A stretch of 64,000 nucleotides of DNA from UBA6921 sp964532385 (GCA_964532385.1 CAZHHW010000001.1:37863-101862), one strand, 5' to 3'. Positions 8,927-17,166 are shown, counted from the first letter of the stretch. Made by a program: numbers and translations. Notes: generated from the letters alone by a model not told the origin.

Positions 8927-10318
8927 CTAAACGATGTATCGATCCCAGCCCGCGTAGGTATCCTTGACCGGCCCGCGCGGAATCGCCAGCGCAATCAAGG
9001 CCAGCCCGCATATCACGCTGTTCCAGACCGCCGGCGGTGCCGTGATGCCGTCGAGCAGCCAAGGCGCGGCGGTGAGCCAGGCACCGAACAGAATGTTGAT
9101 AAAGCGCACGCTGCGCGCGACTTCCGCCCACGCCATAATGGAAAATGTCACGACCAGGGAGCCGACAAGATGATCGCTGTTCGCCATGGCGCCGCCGCTG
9201 TCGAAGGCGAGGCGTGTAAACATCAGCCAGATTCCAAGGGCGGTGCTCAGTATCAAGGTGATGGGAAAGGTCGCTCCACGCACGCCTTCCGGTATATTGC
9301 CGGCGGGCTCGGAAGCATCGGCGCGGCCGCCTTCCATCGCATCGCCCATCCAGAAAGTGCGCCAGAAAGGTTTATGTTTCTTGTATGCATCGACCAGAAA
9401 TTGCCCGCTGGCGACGACTTCATCAAGCGAGTAGGGCACCATCAATGCCATCGCCAGCGCGGCGATCAGGCACAGCGTGCACCAGGTGCCGATCAAGATC
9501 GGCTGAATGATGATGAAGAATATGCTCACGCCGCCCAACGGCACGATCAATATGCCAAGACCCAGCACCATCCACGGCATGGTACGCCAGCGGTTCTTGC
9601 CGCCCATTAAAGTCATCAGCACCTCGAGCATGTAGGCGACGGCGCCAAGACCGGCATCGGCGACCGGCCAGGCACGGGAGATATCCGAAGTGATGATGGT
9701 CATGGTGCCGTCACCGAAGAAGGGATCCCACGCACGATCCAGATGCCCGAGCTGGTAAGCGGCCATATAGCTTGCGATGAAAAATCCGATTAATCCCAAC
9801 ACGGCGATTGGCAGGCGTTGCGGCCAGCTTGCCGGCGAATAATTCCAGCCCGGTGGGATGTCCGGCCCGCCCATCATGCCGGCCACACTCATGCCCGGCA
9901 TGGGCGGAATCAGCAGCGCTAAAGCGATCACCAGCGAACCGATCAGTGTGGAGTTGATGTAGGCCTGCGGCAGCGGTGTCCAGAACACCAGGGGTGCGAA
10001 TAACAGCCACACCCCCACCGTGGCATTAGCCCATTGCGCCCACGGGAAACGGCGTGCCGGTGAAGCCGAAAGCGTGCTGAAAATCACCACCAGTATGCCG
10101 CTGAGCATGTCGCTCCACAGCATCGCGCGATTGCGCATTTCTATCGAAGGCAGGTCGCGCTCGCCCATTACGCGCAGCACATTGGCATCGGGAATCAATT
10201 CGTGCATGTAGCCCAATACCCAGGGGCTTGCCAGCAGCCAGCTTCCTAATATCCAGTTCGCATAATGCGGCCAGCGTATTTTGCGATGCTGTTGTACCAG
10301 CCAGCCGTGCTCATTCAT
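8927..10318 (-). CDS. SPW-repeat / vitamin K epoxide reductase-like membrane protein
   Basis: 463 residues with many membrane segments. SPW-type repeats occur at both ends: NWILGSWLLASPWVLGY near the N-terminus and NILFGAWLTAAPWLLDG near the C-terminus, with a related NATVGVWLLFAPLVFW after the first. The centre resembles the VKOR family, with four helices ending in IGTWCTLCLIAALAM, the CxxC redox pair at a membrane boundary. VKOR proteins reoxidise DsbA-like partners using quinones. The loop cysteine pair usual in VKOR is not seen, so activity is uncertain. Its start overlaps the stop of the upstream epimerase by 4 bp (ATGA), giving a two-gene operon. Confidence 0.83.
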   Translation of the reverse strand: MNEHGWLVQQHRKIRWPHYANWILGSWLLASPWVLGYMHELIPDANVLRVMGERDLPSIEMRNRAMLWSDMLSGILVVIFSTLSASPARRFPWAQWANATVGVWLLFAPLVFWTPLPQAYINSTLIGSLVIALALLIPPMPGMSVAGMMGGPDIPPGWNYSPASWPQRLPIAVLGLIGFFIASYMAAYQLGHLDRAWDPFFGDGTMTIITSDISRAWPVADAGLGAVAYMLEVLMTLMGGKNRWRTMPWMVLGLGILIVPLGGVSIFFIIIQPILIGTWCTLCLIAALAMALMVPYSLDEVVASGQFLVDAYKKHKPFWRTFWMGDAMEGGRADASEPAGNIPEGVRGATFPITLILSTALGIWLMFTRLAFDSGGAMANSDHLVGSLVVTFSIMAWAEVARSVRFINILFGAWLTAAPWLLDGITAPPAVWNSVICGLALIALAIPRGPVKDTYAGWDRYIV

Positions 10319-11436
10319 CGCGAGAAACGGTTTTCCCGCCTTGTATCATGTCTTGACATGTGCAGAGGTGCCGGTAAGTCGGCAGGCGGGTCCAGGTTAT
10401 TGGTTTCATACCAGCCGTGCGGATCTTCTTTAAGGGCGTCAATCATGGCGGGAAGCGCCGCCAGCAAGCGATGTTGGGGTTGCCAGTTCAAGTCAAAGCG
10501 CGCGCGGCGGATATTGAGCGCGTAATGATCGTCGGCCAGATCGATCATCCAGGGTTTGATGAAGGGCTCTTCCTCTTTGGGCAAGGCCACCTGTTCCAGC
10601 CACGCGCCCGTCTTGGCGATGACTTTAGGAATCTCGCGCGTCTCCCATTCCTCGCCGTGGATCAAACGCGCTATTTCATGCTGCAAGTCCGCATAACTGG
10701 GGATATCGGTTTCACCCAGCAGCAGGGTATGACGCGAGGGTAATTCATGCCGCTTGGCGATGAGTGTGGTCATGGCCTCGACCAAATCGTCCATATGGAT
10801 CGCTGCCTGACCATGGCGGCTATCGCCCGGAAACACGTGGCTGATCAAGCGGCGCTCGTAAATGCGGGCAATCTGCTGAGCAAGTGCCGGGAGATGACAT
10901 AAGTCATCGTAAACGCCTGCGATTCGCAAAATAGTGAATGGAATGTGCCCGTGTTCGCGCCGAATGATTTTTTCGGCAGCCAGTTTCGATTGTGGATAAT
11001 CCCATTTGGGTTGCAGCGGCGAGTCTTCGTTGATCAGCTTGCCGGGAAGTTGCGGCGCATGCACCAGCATCGAACTGGAATAAATAAACCGCTCCACCTG
11101 GAACGATTGCAAGCCCCGCAGCAGCCGCTGCGTGCCCAGCACATTGACCGTTTGATATTTAGGACTGGGTTCGCCGTCGAAACTGTAATACGCCGCCAGA
11201 TGCAAGAATGCGGCAATGCGTTCGCCATGATCGGCGCGCACCTGAGCGAGCGCCTGTTGAACGCTGGTTTCGGATTCAAGATCAAGCTGGACAGAATGCA
11301 CAGACGACCGGAAATGCGGCGCCTTCCCAGCGTCTAAACCGACGATTGTATAATGCGGCGCCAACCGCTGAATCAAGGCACTCCCGATATGGCCGCTGCT
11401 GCCGCTGATGACAATGAGTTCTTGGCTGGCCGTCAT
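10315..11436 (-). CDS. NAD-dependent epimerase/dehydratase (extended SDR)
   Basis: 373 residues. The Rossmann motif is at the N-terminus (VISGSSGHIGSALIQRL, GxxGxxG), followed by the acidic adenosine-binding region (VGLDAGKA). The extended-SDR catalytic set is visible as a Ser in IYSSSMLVH and YPQSKLAAEK (YxxxK). The C-terminal substrate domain includes HMDDLVEAM and a final segment on LNWQPQHRLLAALPAMID. The substrate is unknown, though nucleotide-sugar or polyol-type substrates are usual. It is translationally coupled to the SPW/VKOR-like gene downstream, a combination with no obvious pathway link. The upstream intergenic region of about 200 bp should hold the promoter; I see no clear -35/-10. 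Confidence 0.88.
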   Translation of the reverse strand: MTASQELIVISGSSGHIGSALIQRLAPHYTIVGLDAGKAPHFRSSVHSVQLDLESETSVQQALAQVRADHGERIAAFLHLAAYYSFDGEPSPKYQTVNVLGTQRLLRGLQSFQVERFIYSSSMLVHAPQLPGKLINEDSPLQPKWDYPQSKLAAEKIIRREHGHIPFTILRIAGVYDDLCHLPALAQQIARIYERRLISHVFPGDSRHGQAAIHMDDLVEAMTTLIAKRHELPSRHTLLLGETDIPSYADLQHEIARLIHGEEWETREIPKVIAKTGAWLEQVALPKEEEPFIKPWMIDLADDHYALNIRRARFDLNWQPQHRLLAALPAMIDALKEDPHGWYETNNLDPPADLPAPLHMSRHDTRRENRFSR

Positions 11437-11633
11437 TGCGCTTCTCCAAAACGTGGTGAAGACTCTGGTCCATCATGCATGGATGCAAATCAGAAAATCT
11501 GGATAAGACAGCGGATGAATATTTAAAATTCCGATGAATAAAAATTACGCGCCCTGCAAAATCGTTTCTGGGCGGTATCGTACGCAAAGCAGGAGTAAAA
11601 CAATCGCGTGCCGACTACGGCGGGAAATGAAGG

Positions 11634-12020
11634 TTAAATCAGCGCGGCCAGCGCGGCGATGACTGCCACAATAACAGCACCCGCCAGCCATAAAATTTTT
11701 GTGCGGTTCGCCTCGACATGCTTGATCAGTTGCGCGTTCTGATCCGCCAGTGCCTTAATCAATTCAGTGGAAGCGAGCATCTGCTCGTGCAAGTCCGCTA
11801 CTTGGGCTTCAATCTGCGCGAGCTGCGCCTGGAGGGTCGCGATGGTGAGCGCTTCGGCCGAGAGTTCGGTCGGTGTGTTTTCATCCGGCAGGTTCGATGC
11901 CGGAGTTTTTTTTCCGACCGCATTCCACAACTTCTTCGCGCCATCGGCGACCTGCGGAGCATTACGTATGATCTCCGTCCAGGGAAGCAACCGCAGTACA
12001 GCGAGCCAGCCGATAGCCAT
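11634..12020 (-). CDS. Small coiled-coil protein with C-terminal membrane anchor
   Basis: 128 residues. The N-terminus (LAVLRLLPWTEIIRNAPQVADGAKKLW) is amphipathic. Residues 55-105 form a long heptad-bearing helix (TIATLQAQLAQIEAQVADLHE ... ALADQNAQLIKHVEANR), and the last 22 residues are a strong membrane helix (ILWLAGAVIVAVIAALAALI). Small proteins of this shape are common next to unrelated genes in beta- and gammaproteobacteria; I know no function for them. It is monocistronic as far as can be seen. Confidence 0.7.
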   Translation of the reverse strand: MAIGWLAVLRLLPWTEIIRNAPQVADGAKKLWNAVGKKTPASNLPDENTPTELSAEALTIATLQAQLAQIEAQVADLHEQMLASTELIKALADQNAQLIKHVEANRTKILWLAGAVIVAVIAALAALI

Positions 12021-12316
12021 GCAATAAGCCTTGTGCGAAATGTGGAGTCGTGTAAAAAATCTCTGCTGAATTGTAGGCGCCGTCCTTCCTATGCAGACGG
12101 GAATCCAGTAGCGGATTTTTACAACGGTAATCTTAATCTACAACGACCGCGGGCTGATTGTCTGTTTGGCAAGTCCCGCTGCTGATGAATGCTAAAGAAC
12201 CACCGATTTATTCATTTTCCTGGGAGCGCGAGCGTCCCGCTCGCTATTTTGCGGGCAAGATGCCCACGCTCCACAACCGAGCTTCGGCCTGAACGGATTA
12301 ATCTAATCGGCGTTTC
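12021..12316. other. Intergenic stretch holding one dispersed repeat
   Basis: About 296 bp between two leftward genes. I see no coding frame or RNA gene. It contains one copy of a GC-rich two-hairpin repeat (12223-12272) also found on both sides of flhA. The rest is unremarkable. Confidence 0.5.
12223..12272. repeat. Dispersed two-hairpin GC-rich repeat, copy 1
   Basis: 50 bp that starts GGAGCGCG and ends CACGCTCC, so the ends are inverted. Inside are two small stems, GAGCG..CGCTC and GCGGGCAAGATGCCC. It is a diverged relative of the 49-bp copies at 44720-44768 and 46904-46952, with the same outer arms and internal GCGGGC...GCCC hairpin. Probably a REP/BIME-like dispersed element. Confidence 0.6.
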
Positions 12317-12751
12317 CTAGGGCAGTTTCGTTCCGTCGAGCTGTAGCGCAGCCAGGTCAAACGTATATGTCGCTTCGTAGGTTTCATTCTTGTCGCGTGC
12401 GATCATCTTTGCTTTGTTAACGATCAGCGCATCGGCAAGGTCTGCCGTCTTGACACCATTTCCCGTCTTAATGTCCTTCGCCCCAACAAAATCATTCAGG
12501 GCGGACCAAATGGCTTGTTGATTTTCAAATACAATATGGCTCTCTTCTAAAAGGCTCATTACCAAAGCTTGGATATCCTGCTTCGTTGCGCCGTAGCGCT
12601 TCCCTTTTAGGGTCCATATTGTTTCTGTTAAAACGACGTCGGTGATCAGAACATGACTTCCGCTTTCAAACACCTTTTTGGCTTTCGCTGTTTGCTGTTC
12701 ATCATCGTTAAGAACCCGTCGCAGCAAGACATTCGTGTCAACAGCAATCAC
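12317..12751 (-). CDS. vapC: PIN-domain toxin (VapC family)
   Basis: 144 residues. It opens MIAVDTNVLLR, the canonical first acidic residue of PIN ribonucleases. LTETIWTL gives the conserved Glu and ADLADALI the next Asp, with the final acidic position in TYTFD. VapC toxins cleave RNA, often tRNA or rRNA, when freed from their antitoxin. The start overlaps the stop of the antitoxin gene by 4 bp (ATGA), the usual antitoxin-first coupled order. All catalytic acids appear present, so it is probably functional. Confidence 0.9.
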   Translation of the reverse strand: MIAVDTNVLLRRVLNDDEQQTAKAKKVFESGSHVLITDVVLTETIWTLKGKRYGATKQDIQALVMSLLEESHIVFENQQAIWSALNDFVGAKDIKTGNGVKTADLADALIVNKAKMIARDKNETYEATYTFDLAALQLDGTKLP

Positions 12752-13002
12752 GCGGCGCGCCTCTTGTTCTTTGTCGACGGCCGCCGCGTTGCAATGGTAT
12801 CGAGCAAGGATTCCTCGTCGCTATAGCGACGATCGGCTTTCAGATGTTTTAGCACTCCAGCGCTCGCACCTTTGCGCTTTTTAAGCAGAGTGACCCGGCC
12901 TTCGTGCTCGACAAAATCAATCTCGTCACCGGGCTGGACATCAAGCCGGTCACACAATTCTTTTGGTATCGTAATTTGCCGCTTCGGGCTCAGCAGGGGC
13001 AT
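12748..13002 (-). CDS. vapB: AbrB/SpoVT-type antitoxin (VapB)
   Basis: 84 residues. The N-terminal swapped-hairpin DNA-binding domain is clear (MPLLSPKRQITIPKELCDRL, then VQPGDEIDFVEHEGRVTLL). The C-terminal tail is basic and disordered-looking, the usual toxin-wrapping segment. AAGGAAA precedes the ATG with good spacing. The perfect palindrome at 13047-13071, 45-69 bp upstream, is well placed as an autoregulatory operator. Confidence 0.9.
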   Translation of the reverse strand: MPLLSPKRQITIPKELCDRLDVQPGDEIDFVEHEGRVTLLKKRKGASAGVLKHLKADRRYSDEESLLDTIATRRPSTKNKRRAA

Positions 13003-13046
13003 GACTTTTCCTTTTTACATTGTAGATTTGGTAAGAATAAAACAAT

Positions 13047-13071
13047 CTTTACCATTTCGTAAATGGTAAAG
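13047..13071. promoter_or_regulatory. Perfect palindrome, probable VapBC operator
   Basis: 25 bp with 11-bp arms CTTTACCATTT / AAATGGTAAAG around cgt. It is AT-rich in a GC-rich region and lies where the vapBC promoter should be. VapB/AbrB antitoxins with their toxins typically bind such inverted repeats to repress themselves. On the minus strand a T-rich run follows, so a weak terminator for the leftward DUF3147 gene is an alternative. Confidence 0.55.
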
Positions 13072-13083
13072 ACGTCGTTGCAG

Positions 13084-13434
13084 TTACAGCAATTCAATGC
13101 CGAAGCGGCGCACGACAAGGGCGAACAGGCCGAAACAAACGGCAGTGATGAGGATGCATGCCAGCAGGGTCGGCCAGAAACCGAGGCGCGGAAGCAGCGC
13201 AGGGAAGATCAGAAACATCGGCAGAGTGGGCACGACATACCAGAACGTATACCAGGCATGGTTCGCGATTTTTTCTTGCGGCTGGTTTTCGAGCTGGAGC
13301 CAGATCAGCGCCAGCAACGTCACCAGCGGCAGCGCGGCAACCAAACCACCGAGTTTGTCGCTGCGTTTCGCCAGCTCCGACACCAGCACCACCACGGCGG
13401 CAGTCAGAATATATTTCGTTACGATCCAGGTCAT
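13084..13434 (-). CDS. DUF3147 family inner-membrane protein
   Basis: 116 residues with four membrane helices: ILTAAVVVLVSELAKRS, GLVAALPLVTLLALIWL, YTFWYVVPTLPMFLIFPALL and LLACILITAVCFGLFALVV. The conserved SELAKRS and ALPLVTLLALIWL segments are characteristic of DUF3147 proteins. Function is unknown; the helix pattern suggests a small transporter or a subunit of one. It is followed leftward by the toxin-antitoxin operon and preceded by the zinc-ribbon gene. Confidence 0.82.
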   Translation of the reverse strand: MTWIVTKYILTAAVVVLVSELAKRSDKLGGLVAALPLVTLLALIWLQLENQPQEKIANHAWYTFWYVVPTLPMFLIFPALLPRLGFWPTLLACILITAVCFGLFALVVRRFGIELL

Positions 13435-13496
13435 GAGCGCTTTCGATTACCCGGTTAGCGTGCGCGGTTATTTTTTGTCGAGTTATATGCGTAGCT

Positions 13497-14585
13497 TTAT
13501 GCGCCGGCCGTCGCGGCACCTGTGCCGCAGCTCGGACAGTAATGAAAAAAAGCATTTTTGCGCGTCGTGCAGTGGCGGCATTGGTCGAACAGTTTCATGC
13601 CGCAATGCACGCAGAAGTTGCTCGCGGTGTCGGTGTTGACTGATGGGGCGGCCGGGGTCCCGGAAGCGGCCGCCATGGAGACGATGGCGCGTTCGCAGCC
13701 GGGGCAAATATTGGCGGCCATTTTTTTCAGCGCATCTTCGTAGCCCAGCGCCTGGCGGCGTTGCGTCTCGGTTTGGGCTTCGGCTTCCTGACGTTTGGCC
13801 AGGTAAAGGCGCATCGCCTTGATGACGTAGTGGCCGGCGATGGCGGTCAGTACGATACCGGCCGCATAGCGCACGTAACCGCCGTAGCTGGGCAGGTAGG
13901 GCACCAGCTCAAAGAAGAAGGTGAACAGCGCAAACAGCACGAAGCCGCGCATCAGCGGCCAGTAGTCGCTCTTGCGCTTGCGCGCGATCAGCCAGCCCGC
14001 AATCGCCAGCAACGGCAAAGTGATCGCGAGCCGCAAGCCGAACACGCGCATTTCCTGTTTGAACAGCGCGTTGTGATAGGCGCCTTCGGCGGCACTGGTA
14101 ATTTCAATTTCGGCGCGGCGTTGCTGATTCAGCGCCTGCGACGTGTTCAGTTCCTCCTGATCGATTTGTTCGACTGCGATCTGCGCCTTGCGCTCGGCGT
14201 CCTTTAAATTGTCAAGATCATGTGTGCGTTTGACGACTTCGGGATCCTGGGCCGGATCGGTGGTGGCGGTGCGGGTGCGAATCCAGTTGTTGTAGGCTTC
14301 GCGCGCCGATGCGTAGGCATGCCCCGCGGATGTTTGTGCCTGTTGAGCTTGCGCGTGTCGATCCGCAAGTTCTTGTTGGGTACGATTGAGTTTGCGAATT
14401 TCCGCTCGGGCGGAGCTCAGCGCATTGGCATCGGCGAACTGCTCGATGCCGAGACTGTGTTCCAGACGCGGCAGGTCGGCCACTACTTTGCCGCCCAGAC
14501 CGATCAGAAAACCGGCGAAGATGAACGACACCAGCCACATCACAAAAACGAACAGTTTTTCCGGAACACGCAGGCTTTTGAACAT
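13497..14585 (-). CDS. Membrane protein with coiled coil and C-terminal zinc ribbons
   Basis: 362 residues, family not recognised. One membrane helix lies at the N-terminus (FVFVMWLVSFIFAGFLIGLGG). A periplasmic-side coiled coil of about 130 residues follows (AEIRKLNRTQQELADRHAQAQ; DAERKAQIAVEQIDQEELNTS). A cluster of three or four helices lies in the region 185-265. The C-terminus has four CxxC pairs (CPGCE, CVHCG, CRHC, CPSCG), consistent with two zinc ribbons in the cytoplasm. Such ribbons often serve as protein- or nucleic-acid-binding tails on membrane proteins. Role unknown. Confidence 0.72.
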   Translation of the reverse strand: MFKSLRVPEKLFVFVMWLVSFIFAGFLIGLGGKVVADLPRLEHSLGIEQFADANALSSARAEIRKLNRTQQELADRHAQAQQAQTSAGHAYASAREAYNNWIRTRTATTDPAQDPEVVKRTHDLDNLKDAERKAQIAVEQIDQEELNTSQALNQQRRAEIEITSAAEGAYHNALFKQEMRVFGLRLAITLPLLAIAGWLIARKRKSDYWPLMRGFVLFALFTFFFELVPYLPSYGGYVRYAAGIVLTAIAGHYVIKAMRLYLAKRQEAEAQTETQRRQALGYEDALKKMAANICPGCERAIVSMAAASGTPAAPSVNTDTASNFCVHCGMKLFDQCRHCTTRKNAFFHYCPSCGTGAATAGA

Positions 14586-14677
14586 GCGGGAGGGGCTCCA
14601 AAGGAGTGGGTCAAGACTTCTGCTTGAGTGCGGCTGACGGCAAAGTATAGGACAAAGCCATGCGCGGCGTGCGTAGC

Positions 14678-15349
14678 TTACCCGGGTTGAAATCTACCGC
14701 TGATTAATACATGCCGGTCCGAGATCGCGCGCAGCGCCAGATTTTGCAGGCCGGCGTGTTGCAGTTGCGCGTGGATTTCGCCGGTGTCGAAAGCGGCCAG
14801 CAGCGAGTTGAAAAAGTCACGCTTAAGAATATCGGGTTCGGCGCCCGCGTATTGCGCGACTAACGCGTGGGCCGCCGTGACGCTTGCCGGGCGTAATAAA
14901 TCCAAAATAAAAATCGCACAGCCCGCCCGTGCGTGGTCTTTGATCGCATTCCACAACACGCTCGGCTCATGCAGATGATGCAGCAGACTGTTGCTGATGA
15001 TGGCATCGTAGCTGCGTCGCGGCAGTTGCGTTGCGGGCAGGCATTGGTGCAGCAGGCGGATGCGTTCTTGCATGCCCGCCGCCGCAATTCTTTGCTGCGC
15101 GTGCGTGAGCATCGCTGCCGCGCCATCGACCGCATCGATTGCGCAATGCGGGAAAGCGCGCGCGAATCGCAGCGTTACATCGGCGGCGCCGCAGCCCAAA
15201 TCCAGCACGCGGCCGCGTAAATCCAGACTGGGAAATTCTTCCGCAAACAAGCTGACGAAACGCTGGTGCGGCTCGGAAAAATCCGCGTGCGCGTAGGCGT
15301 GCGCCTGCGCGGGATCGTCCATCAATTCAGGTTCAGGGAGGCGGTTCAT
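14678..15349 (-). CDS. Class I SAM-dependent methyltransferase
   Basis: 223 residues from the ATG at 15349. The frame extends to 15469, but the extra part runs through a palindromic repeat and is unlikely to be translated. Motif I is exact (VLDLGCGAADVTLRFA), followed by the acidic ribose-binding loop (IDAVDGAAAML), motif II-like SYDAIISNSLLHHL and motif III-like CAIFILDLLRPAS. The fold is that of UbiE/Methyltransf_25-type enzymes acting on small molecules; the acceptor is unknown. Two GC-rich palindromic repeats lie just upstream. Confidence 0.85.
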   Translation of the reverse strand: MNRLPEPELMDDPAQAHAYAHADFSEPHQRFVSLFAEEFPSLDLRGRVLDLGCGAADVTLRFARAFPHCAIDAVDGAAAMLTHAQQRIAAAGMQERIRLLHQCLPATQLPRRSYDAIISNSLLHHLHEPSVLWNAIKDHARAGCAIFILDLLRPASVTAAHALVAQYAGAEPDILKRDFFNSLLAAFDTGEIHAQLQHAGLQNLALRAISDRHVLISGRFQPG

Positions 15350-15400
15350 GACTTTTATCCGGGCGTGCCAAATGACTTGATTCAAATACCGGTAAGTGGA

Positions 15401-15447
15401 GTGCCCCTTCCCCCTGTAAGGGGGAAGGCTGGGGATGGGGGTGAGTG
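15401..15447. repeat. GC-rich palindromic repeat (CCTTCCCCCTGTAAGGGGGAAGG type)
   Basis: A stem of CCTTCCCCCT / AGGGGGAAGG followed by ctggggatgggggtg. Similar Pu/Py palindromes with a TGCAAG or TGTAAG loop are at 15494-15520 and 24307-24339, and a cousin lies at 23104-23150. This is a common dispersed intergenic element type in beta/gammaproteobacterial genomes. Confidence 0.6.
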
Positions 15448-15493
15448 AACTATGCTGCAGGACGCCCACATCTACAACTGCTCTTGCGAAACA

Positions 15494-15520
15494 CTCCCTC
15501 TCCCTTGCAAGGGAAGGGGA
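15494..15520. repeat. GC-rich palindromic repeat (CCCTTGCAAGGG type)
   Basis: A palindrome centred on CCCTTGCAAGGG with flanking CTCCCTCT / GAAGGGGA. It is the second of a pair in the lysA-methyltransferase gap and is related to the copy in the gspJ leader. It could also act as a weak terminator for leftward transcription from lysA; no long T run is seen. Confidence 0.55.
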
Positions 15521-15583
15521 TATTTTGCAGGCAGGGTTCTAGTCTTTACAATTCTTGAATCCTGCTGATTACAGCACGGCACA

Positions 15584-16834
15584 TTATATCGGCAGCACGC
15601 TTTCGCCGGTCATCAATTCCGCCACGGTTTCGCGGCGGCGGACGACATGCACGCGCCCGCCGTCGACCAGCAACTCGGCGGCGCGCGGGCGCGAGTTGTA
15701 GTTGGAGCTCATCGCAAAACCATAGGCGCCCGCGGAGCACACGGCGAGAACGTCACCGGGCGCGAGATTCAATTCGCGTTGCTTGCCCAGGAAATCGCCG
15801 GTTTCGCACACCGGGCCGACAATGTCGTAGGTCTGCGTGCCGCCCAGGGCGCGTGGGACCAGCGGTACGATGTTCTGCCAGGCGCCATACAGCGCGGGGC
15901 GGATGAGGTCGTTCATCGCGGCGTCGACGATGGCGAAATTTTTGTGCGCGGTGTGTTTGAGGTAGGTGACCTGGGTCAGCAATACACCTGCGTTGCCGAC
16001 GATGGCGCGCCCGGGCTCGACAATTAGTTTGTAGTTGCGGCCGCGTAATTGCGCCAGCACGGCTTGCGCGTAATCGGCTGGGGCGGGAGCGATTTCGTTT
16101 TGATATTGAATGCCCAGGCCGCCGCCCAGGTCGAGGTGTTGCAGATGAATGCCCTCGGCTTCGAGTTGTTGCACCAGCGTCAACACGCGGCTCAACGCGT
16201 CGCGAAACGGCGTGAGTTCGGTGAGCTGCGAACCGATGTGGCAATCCACACCGATCACCTGCAGGTAGGGCAGGCGCGCCGCCTGCGCATAAATGCGTGG
16301 AGCATCCTGGATGTCGATGCCGAATTTGTTTTCTTTGAGCCCGGTCGAAATGTACGGATGGGTACCGGCGTCGACATCCGGATTGATGCGCAGCGACACC
16401 GGTGCCGGGATGCGCAGCTCGGTCGCGAGGCGGCTGATCTCGTGTAATTCGGCTTCGGACTCGACATTAAAGCAGTGGATACCGGTGTGCAGCGCGACGA
16501 CGATTTCCGCAGCGCTCTTGCCCACGCCGGAGAACACCACCTTGCGCGGATCGCCGCCGGCCTTGAGCACGCGCTCCAGTTCGCCGCGCGATACAATGTC
16601 AAAACCTGAGCCCAGGCGCGCGAGGAGGTTCAATAGGCCGATGTTGGAGTTGGCCTTGACCGCGTAGCACACCAGGTGATCGTGCCCGGCGAAGGCGTCG
16701 TCGAACGCGCGCCAGCGGCTTTCAAGCGCGGCGCGCGAATAAACGTAACAGGGCGTGCCAAACTGGGAGGCGATCTGGGTGAGATCGACATCTTCGGCGT
16801 GCAGGCTGCCGTTGCGGTAGTCAAAAAAATTCAT
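15584..16834 (-). CDS. lysA: Diaminopimelate decarboxylase
   Basis: 416 residues from the ATG at 16834. It converts meso-diaminopimelate to L-lysine, the last lysine step, using PLP. Fold-III decarboxylase motifs are complete: YAVKANSN with the PLP Lys, HIGSQLTEL, DLGGGLGIQYQ for phosphate binding, VEPGRAIVGNAG, and CETGDFLGK with the cysteine that reaches across the dimer. The start overlaps the stop of the small lipoprotein gene lptM (ATGA), so both are made from one transcript. The frame could be read from 16939, but that part overlaps lptM in another frame. Length is normal for the family. Confidence 0.95.
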   Translation of the reverse strand: MNFFDYRNGSLHAEDVDLTQIASQFGTPCYVYSRAALESRWRAFDDAFAGHDHLVCYAVKANSNIGLLNLLARLGSGFDIVSRGELERVLKAGGDPRKVVFSGVGKSAAEIVVALHTGIHCFNVESEAELHEISRLATELRIPAPVSLRINPDVDAGTHPYISTGLKENKFGIDIQDAPRIYAQAARLPYLQVIGVDCHIGSQLTELTPFRDALSRVLTLVQQLEAEGIHLQHLDLGGGLGIQYQNEIAPAPADYAQAVLAQLRGRNYKLIVEPGRAIVGNAGVLLTQVTYLKHTAHKNFAIVDAAMNDLIRPALYGAWQNIVPLVPRALGGTQTYDIVGPVCETGDFLGKQRELNLAPGDVLAVCSAGAYGFAMSSNYNSRPRAAELLVDGGRVHVVRRRETVAELMTGESVLPI

Positions 16835-16965
16835 GGGGCGTGACTCGATGTGGCGGCGGGTGCCGGAGGGGGCGGCGGCAATATCAAATCGCCTTTTTTG
16901 CCGCAGGCGCCCAGCGCAAACAATCCGGCCGCAAGCCATAAAGCGAGATAGAATTTATTGAACAT
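16831..16965 (-). CDS. lptM: Small lipoprotein LptM (YifL family)
   Basis: A 44-residue gene found by reading the gap upstream of lysA. It encodes MFNKFYLALWLAAGLFALGA, then CGKKGDLILPPPPPA and a short tail. The lipobox is LGAC, and the mature start CGKKGDL matches the CGxKGxL signature of YifL/LptM. LptM assists disulphide maturation of the LptD/LptE lipopolysaccharide translocon at the outer membrane. In many proteobacteria it precedes lysA or dapF. The TGA overlaps the lysA ATG, so translation is coupled. Confidence 0.9.
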   Translation of the reverse strand: MFNKFYLALWLAAGLFALGACGKKGDLILPPPPPAPAATSSHAP

Positions 16966-17077
16966 AGCCGACCCGTGGAAAAGCGTGAGCCGCGAATTAT
17001 AACGACCTTCCCGGGTTTACCGAACTGATTTTCGATACAGCGATGCGTTAAGGTAGGCAGCCAATCAGCCTCAAGGC

Positions 17078-17131
17078 GTAGGGGCTCGATTTATCGAGCC
17101 CGAGCGCGGGCGTAATAAATTGCGCCCCTAC
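17078..17131. repeat. Dispersed repeat with GTAGGGGC / GCCCCTAC ends
   Basis: 54 bp with inverted ends GTAGGGGC and GCCCCTAC. It holds two internal stems, GGGCTCGATTTATCGAGCCC and GGGCGTAATAAATTGCGCCC. This type, often seen as 'GTAGGGGCGAATTTATTCGCCC', is a widespread miniature palindromic element. It lies in the lptM-esterase gap. Confidence 0.6.
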
Positions 17132-17166
17132 AAAACACGGCGTAACCATCAAGGAGATCCATACGC

